From Ignavibacterium sp. (lineage in GTDB: Bacteria > Bacteroidota > Ignavibacteria > Ignavibacteriales > Ignavibacteriaceae), in NCBI GenBank assembly GCA_018335755.1, contig JAGXRK010000050.1, forward strand, positions 124,001 to 188,000: a DNA stretch of 64,000 nucleotides. The letters run 5' to 3'. A program made the position numbers and the translations under genes. The notes under the pieces were generated by a model, which saw nothing but the letters and a program-made list of their open reading frames with translations, did not search any database and was not told the DNA's origin. Below are positions 35,821 through 44,083 of the stretch, one piece after another (within the stretch, counting starts at the first letter, position 1; every line of letters starts with the position of its first letter).

Positions 35821-36648
35821 TTATTGTTCTTTATATACTCTTACATAATCAATCACCATAGCTTGCGGAAAAGGAGTCTGGCTTGTAGGGAAGCCGACAT
35901 AGTTACCACCAACTGCAACATTAAGAATTATAAAGAAAGGTTTATCAAACACCCATTCACCGGGTAAATCTTCAGGTTTAATTTCCTGATAGAGAACATC
36001 ATCCACATAAAATCGTATGTAATCTTGAGCCCATTCAACAGCAAAGAGATGGAAATCAACATCAAATCTATTGTTTTCAAGACCAAAGCTTTTTGAAATG
36101 CCGCCACCACCCGAATAACCCGGACCGTGAATAGTTGCATGTATAAGATTGGGTTGTTGACCGCGGTATTCCATAATATCTATTTCACCAGATTGAGGCC
36201 ATCCAACAGTTTCAACATCAGAACCAAGAAGCCAGAATGCAGGCCATATTCCAGGACCCCAGGGCATTTTAATCCTTGCTTCAAATCTGCCGTAAGTTTG
36301 TTCAAATAATCCTTGAGTTTTTATTCTTGCTGATGTGAAGGGCTGACCACCAAAAGATTCTCTTCTGGCTGTAACTAGTAAATTACCTGTTCCATCAAGT
36401 GATACATTCTCTTGACGGTCAGTGTAATACTGCAATTCCTGATTCCCCCAACCATTAGCACCTGTTCCAATATCAAAAGTCCATTTTGCTGGATCAATAA
36501 TCTGACCGGCAGGTCCATCAAATTCATCCTGCCATACAAGCTGCCAATTTGGAACTTCCGGGTCAAGTGGATTGTCACATGAAGGAACGAATAAAAGTAT
36601 AACCAATAAAATTATTAGTGGAAAAAAGTTTTTGTTATGGGCTTTCAT
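35821..36648 (-). CDS. GH16 laminarinase-type endoglucanase, lipoprotein
   Basis: The ATG at 36648 follows an AGGAGA site; the ATG at 36675 would cover it. The 275-residue enzyme has a lipoprotein signal (VPSC, Cys24) and one GH16 jelly roll with the catalytic GEIDIME (Glu155, Asp157, Glu160), WPAFWLLG and FFIILNVAVGGNY, the standard bacterial beta-1,3(4)-glucanase layout. It would cut beta-1,3-glucan internally at the cell surface or in the periplasm. It differs clearly from the Cys-rich GH16 at 28865. Confidence 0.93.
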   Translation of the reverse strand: MKAHNKNFFPLIILLVILLFVPSCDNPLDPEVPNWQLVWQDEFDGPAGQIIDPAKWTFDIGTGANGWGNQELQYYTDRQENVSLDGTGNLLVTARRESFGGQPFTSARIKTQGLFEQTYGRFEARIKMPWGPGIWPAFWLLGSDVETVGWPQSGEIDIMEYRGQQPNLIHATIHGPGYSGGGGISKSFGLENNRFDVDFHLFAVEWAQDYIRFYVDDVLYQEIKPEDLPGEWVFDKPFFIILNVAVGGNYVGFPTSQTPFPQAMVIDYVRVYKEQ

Positions 36649-36690
36649 AATTTCTCCTGTCACTTCTGTTTTCATTAAAAAATTTATTCT

Positions 36691-37938
36691 TTATTTCAAT
36701 ACAGCCGGAACTGAATTCTCTCTTAATATTTTTGGATCGATAAAAGCTTGCTCAATTGCCATAGTTGCTGCACCAATGGCGATTCCTTTAGAACCGAGAG
36801 TACTTGTAACCAATTTAGTTTTAGTAACACTGCTAACAAGAGCACACAAATCTATTTTTTCCTGAATAGGATTAATAACTAACTCTCCGAGCCGTGATAA
36901 ACTTCCACCGATTATGATCATATCCGGATTCATTAAATTAACAAGACTTGTTATTGCACTGGTTAAATAGGTTGTTGCTTCATTAACTATTTGTATAGCC
37001 AATGGATCTCCATCTAATGCAGCATTTTCGATATCGATAATAGTTGGGCTTCCATTCAATAAATGACTATCAGGATATAGGTTTGAAAGTGTTCCGATTC
37101 TTTCTTTAAGAGCCCATGCAGAAATAACAGTTGCCAGGCATCCTCTCAATCCGCAGCCGCATAATCTTCCATTCGGATCTATGGGCATATGGCTCATTTC
37201 GCCCGCGATACCCTTAGAGCCGCGATAAAGTTTTCCACCAAAAATGTAACCGGCTCCAACTCCGCTAGATATTTTAATATAAATAAGATCATTTACATTC
37301 TTGCCTGCACCCCACCAATTTTCAGCTAAGGCACCAAGGTTAGCATCATTATCCAGATAGACTGGGACACCATATTTTTCACGCAATCTTTCCAATCCAC
37401 TTTTACCATGCCAGGCTGGAATTATTGTTTCTGATAAATACTCAGGGTGGATTGGGTCAACGGGACTTGGCACAGATACTCCTATACTCAAAAGCATATT
37501 AGGACCATGCTTCATGGTTGATAGACATTCATTACAAAGTTCATCTATTACGTTAAAAGTACCTTCAGCATCTTCCCTTACCGGGAAATTCCTCTCTTTC
37601 CAGAGGAGTAACTTACCGCGTAAATTAGTCATAGCTACCGAAACGTGAGTTGCGCCTATATCAATACCAAGAATCACTTTTGCATCATCCTGAAACTGAA
37701 GTAAGATTGGTTTTCTGCCGCCGCTGGATTTACCAATTCCGACTTCGGCAACCAATCCGGTTGGTAATATTTCTTTAATTATTTCCGTAACTGTTGAACG
37801 TGATAAATCTAACTGGCGCGAAATCTCAGCTCTTGAAATTTGATGTTCACGCCAGATTAATCTAAGAACGGAATCCTTTAACAAAAGAGGATTATGTTGA
37901 TCTATTTTATTTTCCGCTGTGCTGTTTATTCTATGCAT
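36691..37938 (-). CDS. ROK family transcriptional regulator
   Basis: The 415-residue protein has an N-terminal winged helix-turn-helix (about 25-85, RAEISRQLDLSRSTVTEIIKE) and a ROK sugar-kinase fold (about 90-400, LGIDIGATHVSVAMTN; zinc-type CGCGLRGC). In active ROK kinases and many NagC/XylR regulators the Cys motif is followed by a conserved Glu; here the sequence is CLATVIS, so kinase activity is unlikely. It lies within the glucan locus, 43 bases upstream of the GH16 lipoprotein gene, and is the natural candidate for its regulator, responding to glucose or a gluco-oligosaccharide. Operators were not found with certainty. Confidence 0.9.
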   Translation of the reverse strand: MHRINSTAENKIDQHNPLLLKDSVLRLIWREHQISRAEISRQLDLSRSTVTEIIKEILPTGLVAEVGIGKSSGGRKPILLQFQDDAKVILGIDIGATHVSVAMTNLRGKLLLWKERNFPVREDAEGTFNVIDELCNECLSTMKHGPNMLLSIGVSVPSPVDPIHPEYLSETIIPAWHGKSGLERLREKYGVPVYLDNDANLGALAENWWGAGKNVNDLIYIKISSGVGAGYIFGGKLYRGSKGIAGEMSHMPIDPNGRLCGCGLRGCLATVISAWALKERIGTLSNLYPDSHLLNGSPTIIDIENAALDGDPLAIQIVNEATTYLTSAITSLVNLMNPDMIIIGGSLSRLGELVINPIQEKIDLCALVSSVTKTKLVTSTLGSKGIAIGAATMAIEQAFIDPKILRENSVPAVLK

Positions 37939-37969
37939 ACTTCTTTAAGAATTCTAATTATAAATTCAG

Positions 37970-39904
37970 TTATTTATGAAACATTATGTTGTCTACATAA
38001 ACAGTATTGGGGTCACCTGAAATAATCAACTGAGCTAAATGACCCTTTGTTGTCAACCCTGTAAAATTTGTTATTGGAATATCAAACCTGATCCAGTTTC
38101 CTGTTTGCAATGCAGGAGTTGAGTTTGCATTAAATGTAAGTTCGTGCTCTGTATCATCTCCACCGCCAAAAGCACCATCAGCTCCGAAATCAACAAGTTT
38201 GATTCTGAAAACGGCTGGAAGCGCTGTTGGATCTGGCGTCCAGATGTCCATATAAAAATGTGTCATTGAAGTTGCATCAATAGTTTGGCCGATAAATTCA
38301 ATTCCAACAAATACCAAATTTGTGTATAACTTAGTATCATTTCCTGCTATTTGAACATCTGCTACATCTGCCTGATCCCAAACTGCAGACCAGGTATCAA
38401 CCGGTACATTAGTGTATGCATTGCTGAATAGTGAAATTACATCACTCGCAGGAAAAGTTGGTGTTGGTGCTGGTGTTGTTGGTACTGCAGGTGTGGTTCC
38501 ACCTGAACTATAGAAATAAACATTATCTACAAATACAGTATTAGGATCACCTGAAATAACCAGCTGTGCCAAATTCTTTCTGGTAGTTAGTCCGGTAAAG
38601 GCTGACAAAGGAATATCCAACTGAACCCATTGCCTTGTCGCCAGTGCAGGATTAGAGTTGGCAGTAAAAGTGAGTTCGTGAGAAACATCATCTCCGCCTC
38701 CGAAAACCCCATCTGCACCAAAATCAACTAACAATACTTTAAATGCTGCCGGAGGTGCTGTTGGATCCGGTGTCCAGATATCCATATGAAAATGTGTCAT
38801 CTGGGTTGCATCAATAGTCTGAGATGCAAACTCTATACCGTTAAAATTAAGATTTGTATAAAGTTTTACATCATCACCATTAATTTGAAGTTCCTGTAAT
38901 ACGGCAGTCGAGAATAACCAACCCGTTGCCCAGGTATCAACAGGTACATTTGTATATGCATTACTGAATAACGATATAACATTTTCTGCAGGAACGATTG
39001 GAACCGGTGCTCGAGGTGGTAATTCAGCTGTATTTACAGTTATAGAACCTGCTGCGGTCTTATCTCCAAATTTTGCCGTTACTGTAGCAGAACCCATTCC
39101 AACAATAGATATCTGCCCATTGTCATTAACTGTAGCTACTGATTCATTAGAAGATAAATAATTAAAATAATTTGGCGCTACGTTCACCCGTTGATCGGTA
39201 CCATAGGGCATATTAAATAATACATAAGTGTCACCTATTGTGAGTGTTTGACCAATAAATGCAGTTATATTTTGATTTTGCTCATTTAGTATTACAGGTC
39301 TTGGATGTGCAATAGTGCCGAGTTTTTCAAATTTAACTTCGTCAAACCAAATGGTGTAACCTTTACCATCCTCAGGTCCTTCAGAATAGAAAAACATTCC
39401 ACGTTCTGATTTCCATCGGGATTGTTCGGGTATTGGTATATAGTATTTTTTCCAGTTAGTGTTTACGGCTAAACCAGTTATGGTGGTTTCATTTCTGGAT
39501 AAACCAAGATCATTGCCAATTCCTACTATATCAATATTTGCAGGCTGACTGGCTTTAGCCCAGAATGTTAAAGCATCGTAGCCCGAAAGATCTCTTCCAA
39601 CATCTGTGAAATAAACTCCTCCGGCATAAGCTCCCAAAGGATCTTCAAAATCCGGAACTTCTATTCGCATTGAAGATGTTCCATTGTACTTTACTTCTTT
39701 ATCAACATCGAAGGCAGTAACCTTTGAGCCTCCGAAAGCAGCATAATTAAGACCGCTACTAAATCCGTCAATGAATACTTCAGGTAAATCGGGATATGCT
39801 GCAGGTTCTAAAAGATCGGGATCTCTTTCACAACCAGTAAGCAGCAATACAGATATTATAATGAAAAAAAATGTTGTTTGATATAAATTATATTTCTTTA
39901 TCAT
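37970..39904 (-). CDS. multi-domain carbohydrate-binding-like lipoprotein
   Basis: The start is the ATG at 39904, with TTGGAG upstream. The 644 residues comprise a lipoprotein signal (LLLTGC), a CBM11-like jelly roll (about 35-190), a bacterial Ig-like BIG2 domain (about 200-290, SVATVNDNGQISIVGMGSATVTAKFG), and two tandem copies of a module starting VISLFSNAYTNVPVDTW (about 305-465 and 485-644). These copies are related to the modules in the T9SS proteins at 24582 and 26034. It has no catalytic motif and no sorting domain. It could act as a surface glucan-binding protein in the place of SusD/SusE. It is coded just after the glycosidase-barrel fusion. Confidence 0.85.
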   Translation of the reverse strand: MIKKYNLYQTTFFFIIISVLLLTGCERDPDLLEPAAYPDLPEVFIDGFSSGLNYAAFGGSKVTAFDVDKEVKYNGTSSMRIEVPDFEDPLGAYAGGVYFTDVGRDLSGYDALTFWAKASQPANIDIVGIGNDLGLSRNETTITGLAVNTNWKKYYIPIPEQSRWKSERGMFFYSEGPEDGKGYTIWFDEVKFEKLGTIAHPRPVILNEQNQNITAFIGQTLTIGDTYVLFNMPYGTDQRVNVAPNYFNYLSSNESVATVNDNGQISIVGMGSATVTAKFGDKTAAGSITVNTAELPPRAPVPIVPAENVISLFSNAYTNVPVDTWATGWLFSTAVLQELQINGDDVKLYTNLNFNGIEFASQTIDATQMTHFHMDIWTPDPTAPPAAFKVLLVDFGADGVFGGGDDVSHELTFTANSNPALATRQWVQLDIPLSAFTGLTTRKNLAQLVISGDPNTVFVDNVYFYSSGGTTPAVPTTPAPTPTFPASDVISLFSNAYTNVPVDTWSAVWDQADVADVQIAGNDTKLYTNLVFVGIEFIGQTIDATSMTHFYMDIWTPDPTALPAVFRIKLVDFGADGAFGGGDDTEHELTFNANSTPALQTGNWIRFDIPITNFTGLTTKGHLAQLIISGDPNTVYVDNIMFHK

Positions 39905-39928
39905 TGGTAACTCCAATAAATATTTAAA

Positions 39929-42900
39929 TTACATGCCAAAATTAAAATGCAGGTATGTTCTTATTTCCCACTCATTGCCGTCTGCATAACCGGGAACCGT
40001 AGGATCACAAACAGGTACGCCTAATACATTAAGATTTTTTATTGGACAGTAACGCGGTGAGTATTGATCCAGTGAGCGCCAGGTGCCGCGAATTCCTAAT
40101 CTTGTTTGTGGTAAATCAAACCATTCAGGCAATTCTAAATTAATCGATACATCTGCAATCAATTGAAGTGGGTAGGTTAAGTTAAAATCTCTGTGATAAT
40201 CATAAGGACCCCAATCGTTAACTTTTATCTGTGTTATTACTTTAAATTGATTCATTACAAAACGAATATCACCACCATATCTATGAATAACTCTGTCATT
40301 ACTACCGTTGGCTTGACCCAGTCCTCCATAAAGATTAGCTATTAATCCAAAATCAGGACTCAACTTAGAAACAATACGTGAATGGACTTCCCACAGATCG
40401 CGAGCCGGAGGAGCGCCAGGAAAGGCAAAAACTGTTCTGCCATCAGCTAGAATACCTATTGAAGCATCCCTTGTTGTGGGATGATGTCTGAAAACATATC
40501 CGGCACTAATTGCAAATTTTGCATCTTCTCTTTCATCACTATCCCAGGCATACATCCAGGTTGCCGGGGTAGGGTCATAAGTAATTAATAGTTCACCAGC
40601 TGTAGTTTCCCGATTTCCTCTTACTGCAAAAGGATCAGATAAAATATTTCTTGGTCTACCGGGAGCCGGAACGGTGTTTGGGATAGGCCCTTCAATTGGT
40701 TTCTGCCACATGAAATTTGGTGCTATTTGAATATCACCAAAAATTACAGCTAGACCTGTAAGTACACTGTATTGATTTCCCAAACCGCTGTTTTTCAATC
40801 TCCAACCTGTAAATGTAAGAGTTTGATTGACCCCTCCATCAGCAACTAATCCCTGTGCTGAACCTTCAGCATACCAATTCCATCTTCCACTTTGAAGTGT
40901 GAATTTAACCTTTCCACCAAATGCATCAGAATCTTTTATTTGATCCTGAAGAATTCTATAATTGTCCTCATCACCAGCAGCTATTTGAAATGTCTCTCCT
41001 TTTTTTGTACTGCCGGACCAGATACCGCCCACTTCCATTCCGAAGACACCATATTTAGCAGCAAGGTGTAATGTTGCTCTTCTTGTTGGTGGAAGAGGAA
41101 CTGCAAAAGAACTTACTGCCTCACCTTGTTCATCAAGATCTTCATGAAAAATTCCTGTAATTTTTAGCAGACCAAGACTTCTGCTGTATTTCAACAATAC
41201 TGCAGGATTAGCTCCCCACCAAAGTTCCGGACCAAAAGCAACTTTCAATCCTTCAAGCTGTTTTTTGCCTGCAATCTCAAACCCGAACGGTGCATTGGCA
41301 TTGTATATATCTATATTTGGCCCATAATTAGCTTCGGGATAAAGACCAAAAAAATCACCTTCGTAACCCCAATGGTAATGACCGGTTCTATAAAAAGCGT
41401 CCAGATTAAACAAGGTTTGATCCCACGAAACACTTGCACTGTAAACTTTTATTCTATCTATACTTTGAAGAGTAAGTTGATCGTCTGGTGTTAATACAGT
41501 TTTAGGACGCCCTCTATTTTCATAAAATATTTCATCAATTGGATTAGTCGGAACATTTCCCAAAACATTTATGGCAACCTTGCCAATTATATTTGCAACA
41601 GGTTGAGATTCTAACTGAGCATAGAAAGATTGCTTATGATCAAAACCTAAAAACGCCGGGTATTGAGATCCCATATCTGTTCTTTTAGTTGGAGTGGTTA
41701 TCTTATCCCCTCCGGTGCCATATGTCTCGAGTTCAAAGCGTAAACCACTTAAACGTACGGCACTAAATTGAGAGGTTTGTAAAGCTGCTTTGTCCCCTCT
41801 GGCTTTTAATAGATAAACCATCGGATCCAGCTGATCAATCATTTTTTCAATATAATATGCATCCATCTTGCCATCTAAAGGATTTATTTTATGTACATCC
41901 ATTAGTGCATAGTAAGCAGACCGGGGAAATAATTCATAGTATCCGAATGCATCAGTAGGTCCTTTTGCACAGATACCAAACCACTCTTCATTCATATTGT
42001 TTTCACCCTCAACATAATCTTCCTCATAACCACCATTAGACCAGGATGCGTGTGTGTCGTGCACATCCAAATTACTTTCCTGCAAATACTTCCACCAGCC
42101 ATCACTAAATTGGAAGGTCATACCTCCGAGTGAAATTCCCGTTTTACCATTGCCATAAGCATGCTGATATATTTCTTTCCAATTTCCAAGTTTATATCTT
42201 GTCTGCATCAATTGATCTTCACGCATTTCCAAAGCATTAAAAGCATCGGAACCAAATTCAGTAAATAATAATGGTGCATCTAACTCTTTCTTGACTCTAT
42301 CAAACAGATCAGTAAAAGAAATACCTCTGTATGCGTTCACACCAAAGACATCCATATCAGTGACTTCTTCAGCAATGATGTCAAGAAATAGTAAATCCCC
42401 ATTACAGATTGATACAGGATGGTTCTTATCAAATTTCTTGATCTCAAGAATTCCCTCATTAAAGAGCTTATACATATGTCTTGCTCTTACTGATTCCAGA
42501 GTTTCTCCTACAGGGATATCTTCTGTCTCAGCCCCACCCCAAAACAGACCATAATTATTTTCATTACCAAGAAGCCACATTAATAGTCCGGGTACATCTT
42601 TAAATTCTTCAGCTAATGAGTTCACTTCACTTAGTAGTACTTCTCTCGTTTTCGGATCAGCATAGTCAGTGTTTGGTATATAAACACCGTCTATAGTGAC
42701 GCCATATCGTCCAAACGAATGATTCAAAACGGTGTAAATACCATAATTTTTGTAAATGTACTCGACCCATTTGGGTTGAATTCCTGTATAAACACGAATT
42801 ACGTTCACACCCATATTACGAAGCAGAGACATTTCACTATGGAGAGCTCTTTTGATAAAATCATCAGACTTTGTCCAAAGACTGTATGTATAATTAGTCC

Positions 42901-43087
42901 CGATTGGAAAGTAATCCCAGTTCATTCCGTTTACTATAAAGTCTTTACCATTAACAACTAATTTGGCACCTTTTTCATCTTTTACAACTTTAACTTTATC
43001 TACCTGTGCGGCAGTAACTGAAAATAAAATTGAAAAGAAATAAATCAGGATAGTTAACCAATTGAATTTCCGTTGATTTAAGGCCAT
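39929..43087 (-). CDS. glycosidase TIM barrel fused to an outer-membrane beta-barrel
   Basis: The 1052-residue protein has a signal peptide (about 1-27) and a GH2/GH5-like TIM barrel (about 30-420): acid/base Asn175-Glu176 in LLGNENN and nucleophile Glu277 in FTEFGSD. From about residue 430 to the end it is a series of amphipathic beta strands with short turns and aromatic belts (SAVRLSGLRFELETYG, GELLITYDPTPATWMY, end YLHFNFGM), which looks like a porin-type barrel. GGAGG precedes the ATG. It is the first gene of the glucan locus. Surface cutting plus passage of products through the attached barrel is inferred; the enzyme family and specificity are uncertain. Confidence 0.85.
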   Translation of the reverse strand: MALNQRKFNWLTILIYFFSILFSVTAAQVDKVKVVKDEKGAKLVVNGKDFIVNGMNWDYFPIGTNYTYSLWTKSDDFIKRALHSEMSLLRNMGVNVIRVYTGIQPKWVEYIYKNYGIYTVLNHSFGRYGVTIDGVYIPNTDYADPKTREVLLSEVNSLAEEFKDVPGLLMWLLGNENNYGLFWGGAETEDIPVGETLESVRARHMYKLFNEGILEIKKFDKNHPVSICNGDLLFLDIIAEEVTDMDVFGVNAYRGISFTDLFDRVKKELDAPLLFTEFGSDAFNALEMREDQLMQTRYKLGNWKEIYQHAYGNGKTGISLGGMTFQFSDGWWKYLQESNLDVHDTHASWSNGGYEEDYVEGENNMNEEWFGICAKGPTDAFGYYELFPRSAYYALMDVHKINPLDGKMDAYYIEKMIDQLDPMVYLLKARGDKAALQTSQFSAVRLSGLRFELETYGTGGDKITTPTKRTDMGSQYPAFLGFDHKQSFYAQLESQPVANIIGKVAINVLGNVPTNPIDEIFYENRGRPKTVLTPDDQLTLQSIDRIKVYSASVSWDQTLFNLDAFYRTGHYHWGYEGDFFGLYPEANYGPNIDIYNANAPFGFEIAGKKQLEGLKVAFGPELWWGANPAVLLKYSRSLGLLKITGIFHEDLDEQGEAVSSFAVPLPPTRRATLHLAAKYGVFGMEVGGIWSGSTKKGETFQIAAGDEDNYRILQDQIKDSDAFGGKVKFTLQSGRWNWYAEGSAQGLVADGGVNQTLTFTGWRLKNSGLGNQYSVLTGLAVIFGDIQIAPNFMWQKPIEGPIPNTVPAPGRPRNILSDPFAVRGNRETTAGELLITYDPTPATWMYAWDSDEREDAKFAISAGYVFRHHPTTRDASIGILADGRTVFAFPGAPPARDLWEVHSRIVSKLSPDFGLIANLYGGLGQANGSNDRVIHRYGGDIRFVMNQFKVITQIKVNDWGPYDYHRDFNLTYPLQLIADVSINLELPEWFDLPQTRLGIRGTWRSLDQYSPRYCPIKNLNVLGVPVCDPTVPGYADGNEWEIRTYLHFNFGM

Positions 43088-43366
43088 AAAAACCTCCTCA
43101 AAATGGTGTATATATTTGTTTCAAAATAGAATGACATTTAAAGTTCTTTTTAAAATTGAATTTGATAAGATTCATTTGCTCATTAGATTTTTTGGAAAAG
43201 AAGTTTTGAGATTGTTGGCAATGAACGTAATTAGGAGCATCCATTAGTTTATAGATGTTTAATCGCTTGGTCTGCGATATCTTGAAAATCATTTCGAATT
43301 TCCTAATTAGTTATAAGATTTTCTAACTTGAACTGAAACAATGGTATTTTATCTTTGATGATAAAA

Positions 43367-43393
43367 AACTTTGTTCGATTTCCGAACAAAGTT
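43367..43393 (-). terminator. hairpin with T run: terminator, or operator of the glucan locus
   Basis: Arms AACTTTGTTCG and CGAACAAAGTT are perfectly complementary around a 5-base loop. On the minus strand the stem is followed by TTTTTTAT, which fits a rho-independent terminator for the small membrane-protein gene at 43571. It lies 178 bases past that stop, rather far, and some 280 bases upstream of the first glucan gene, so a regulator-binding palindrome is also possible. Confidence 0.55.
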
Positions 43394-43488
43394 ATATTAA
43401 TTATTTGATTATGTCAAGTATTAAAAAAAATTCTCTAAATATTTTAGTAAATATTGTTTTACGCTGTTTTTTTGTAAAAGCTAAGCAG

Positions 43489-43560
43489 TTTAGAGAAATT
43501 GAAACATATTAGGTATTAAATGGTGCTGTTTGGGAGAATTCTAGGTTAATTAGAGAAATT
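43489..43560. repeat. TTAGAGAAATT direct repeats, 60 bp apart
   Basis: Two identical copies of TTAGAGAAATT begin at 43490 and 43550. The first also forms an inverted pair with TTCTCTAAA at 43431-43439. The spacing is close to six helical turns. They may be protein-binding sites ahead of the glucan locus, or chance in AT-rich sequence. Confidence 0.35.
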
Positions 43561-43570
43561 ATATTTCATT

Positions 43571-43909
43571 CTATTTTGAGGAAAATTTTTTAAATGGCTG
43601 TAGATTTCTTATGTATATAACATAGGTAGCAATCAGAAATATAAACGCTGCAAGAAAATAAATGTATTGTATATAAGTCTTTTCTTTTGCAACGAATTCC
43701 ATTCCAATAAAAAAACATAGCAGAGCATTACCCATATTTAATATGACATTAAACAAATCATTTTTCTGACGCACTTTTCTGATTGCAGTTAAATTGGCAA
43801 TAATCAGAATACCGGCCAAAACTACTATATAAAAATTACTGCTTTGATAAGCTGAATATATCGCAACAGCTAAAACAATAACTCCGAGTATATAAGGAAA
43901 TCGTTTCAT
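43571..43909 (-). CDS. small four-helix membrane protein, unknown function
   Basis: The 112-residue protein has four hydrophobic segments (about 4-20, 26-42, 57-75, 80-98) and a basic tail. I do not recognise its family. It is divergent from the C69 peptidase gene and is not clearly tied to the glucan locus. The ATG at 43909 is the only good start. Confidence 0.6.
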   Translation of the reverse strand: MKRFPYILGVIVLAVAIYSAYQSSNFYIVVLAGILIIANLTAIRKVRQKNDLFNVILNMGNALLCFFIGMEFVAKEKTYIQYIYFLAAFIFLIATYVIYIRNLQPFKKFSSK

Positions 43910-43982
43910 AAGAATTAACCTTCAATTACTTCTGTGATAAATTAGTGAATTCACACCTTTTTATCACTTGCCTGTATCAAAT

Positions 43983-44007
43983 AAAATCGGTTTTCTATGC
44001 CGATTTT
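43983..44007. promoter_or_regulatory. palindrome between divergent genes
   Basis: AAAATCGG (43983-43990) and CCGATTTT (44000-44007) are perfect complements around 9 bases, located in the 174-bp region between the divergent membrane-protein and C69 peptidase genes. A shared operator or a leader hairpin is possible; nothing shows which. Confidence 0.35.
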
Positions 44008-44083
44008 CATTCCTCAATCCATTAGATTTTATTATCTTGACACCAAAATTTTTATGAAATATCAATCAACAGAAGGAATAATT

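Larger units (their letters stand above)
43088..43570. other. 483-bp AT-rich intergenic region upstream of the glucan locus
   Basis: This region must hold the promoter of the long minus-strand glucan locus. It contains a perfect 11-bp hairpin (43367-43393), an inverted pair TTCTCTAAA (43431-43439) / TTTAGAGAA (43489-43497), and a further TTAGAGAAATT 60 bases on (43550-43560). A 64-codon open frame at 43098-43292 has no family features and looks accidental. No promoter could be fixed. Confidence 0.6.

Noticed and set aside
36691..37938. Active ROK sugar kinase
   Set aside because: It has a DNA-binding domain at the N-terminus and lacks the conserved Glu after the CGCGLRGC motif, so a regulator is more likely.
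43098..43292. 64-codon open frame on the minus strand
   Set aside because: It lies in a very AT-rich leader, shows no family features and no clear ribosome site; it overlaps the likely promoter region of the glucan locus.
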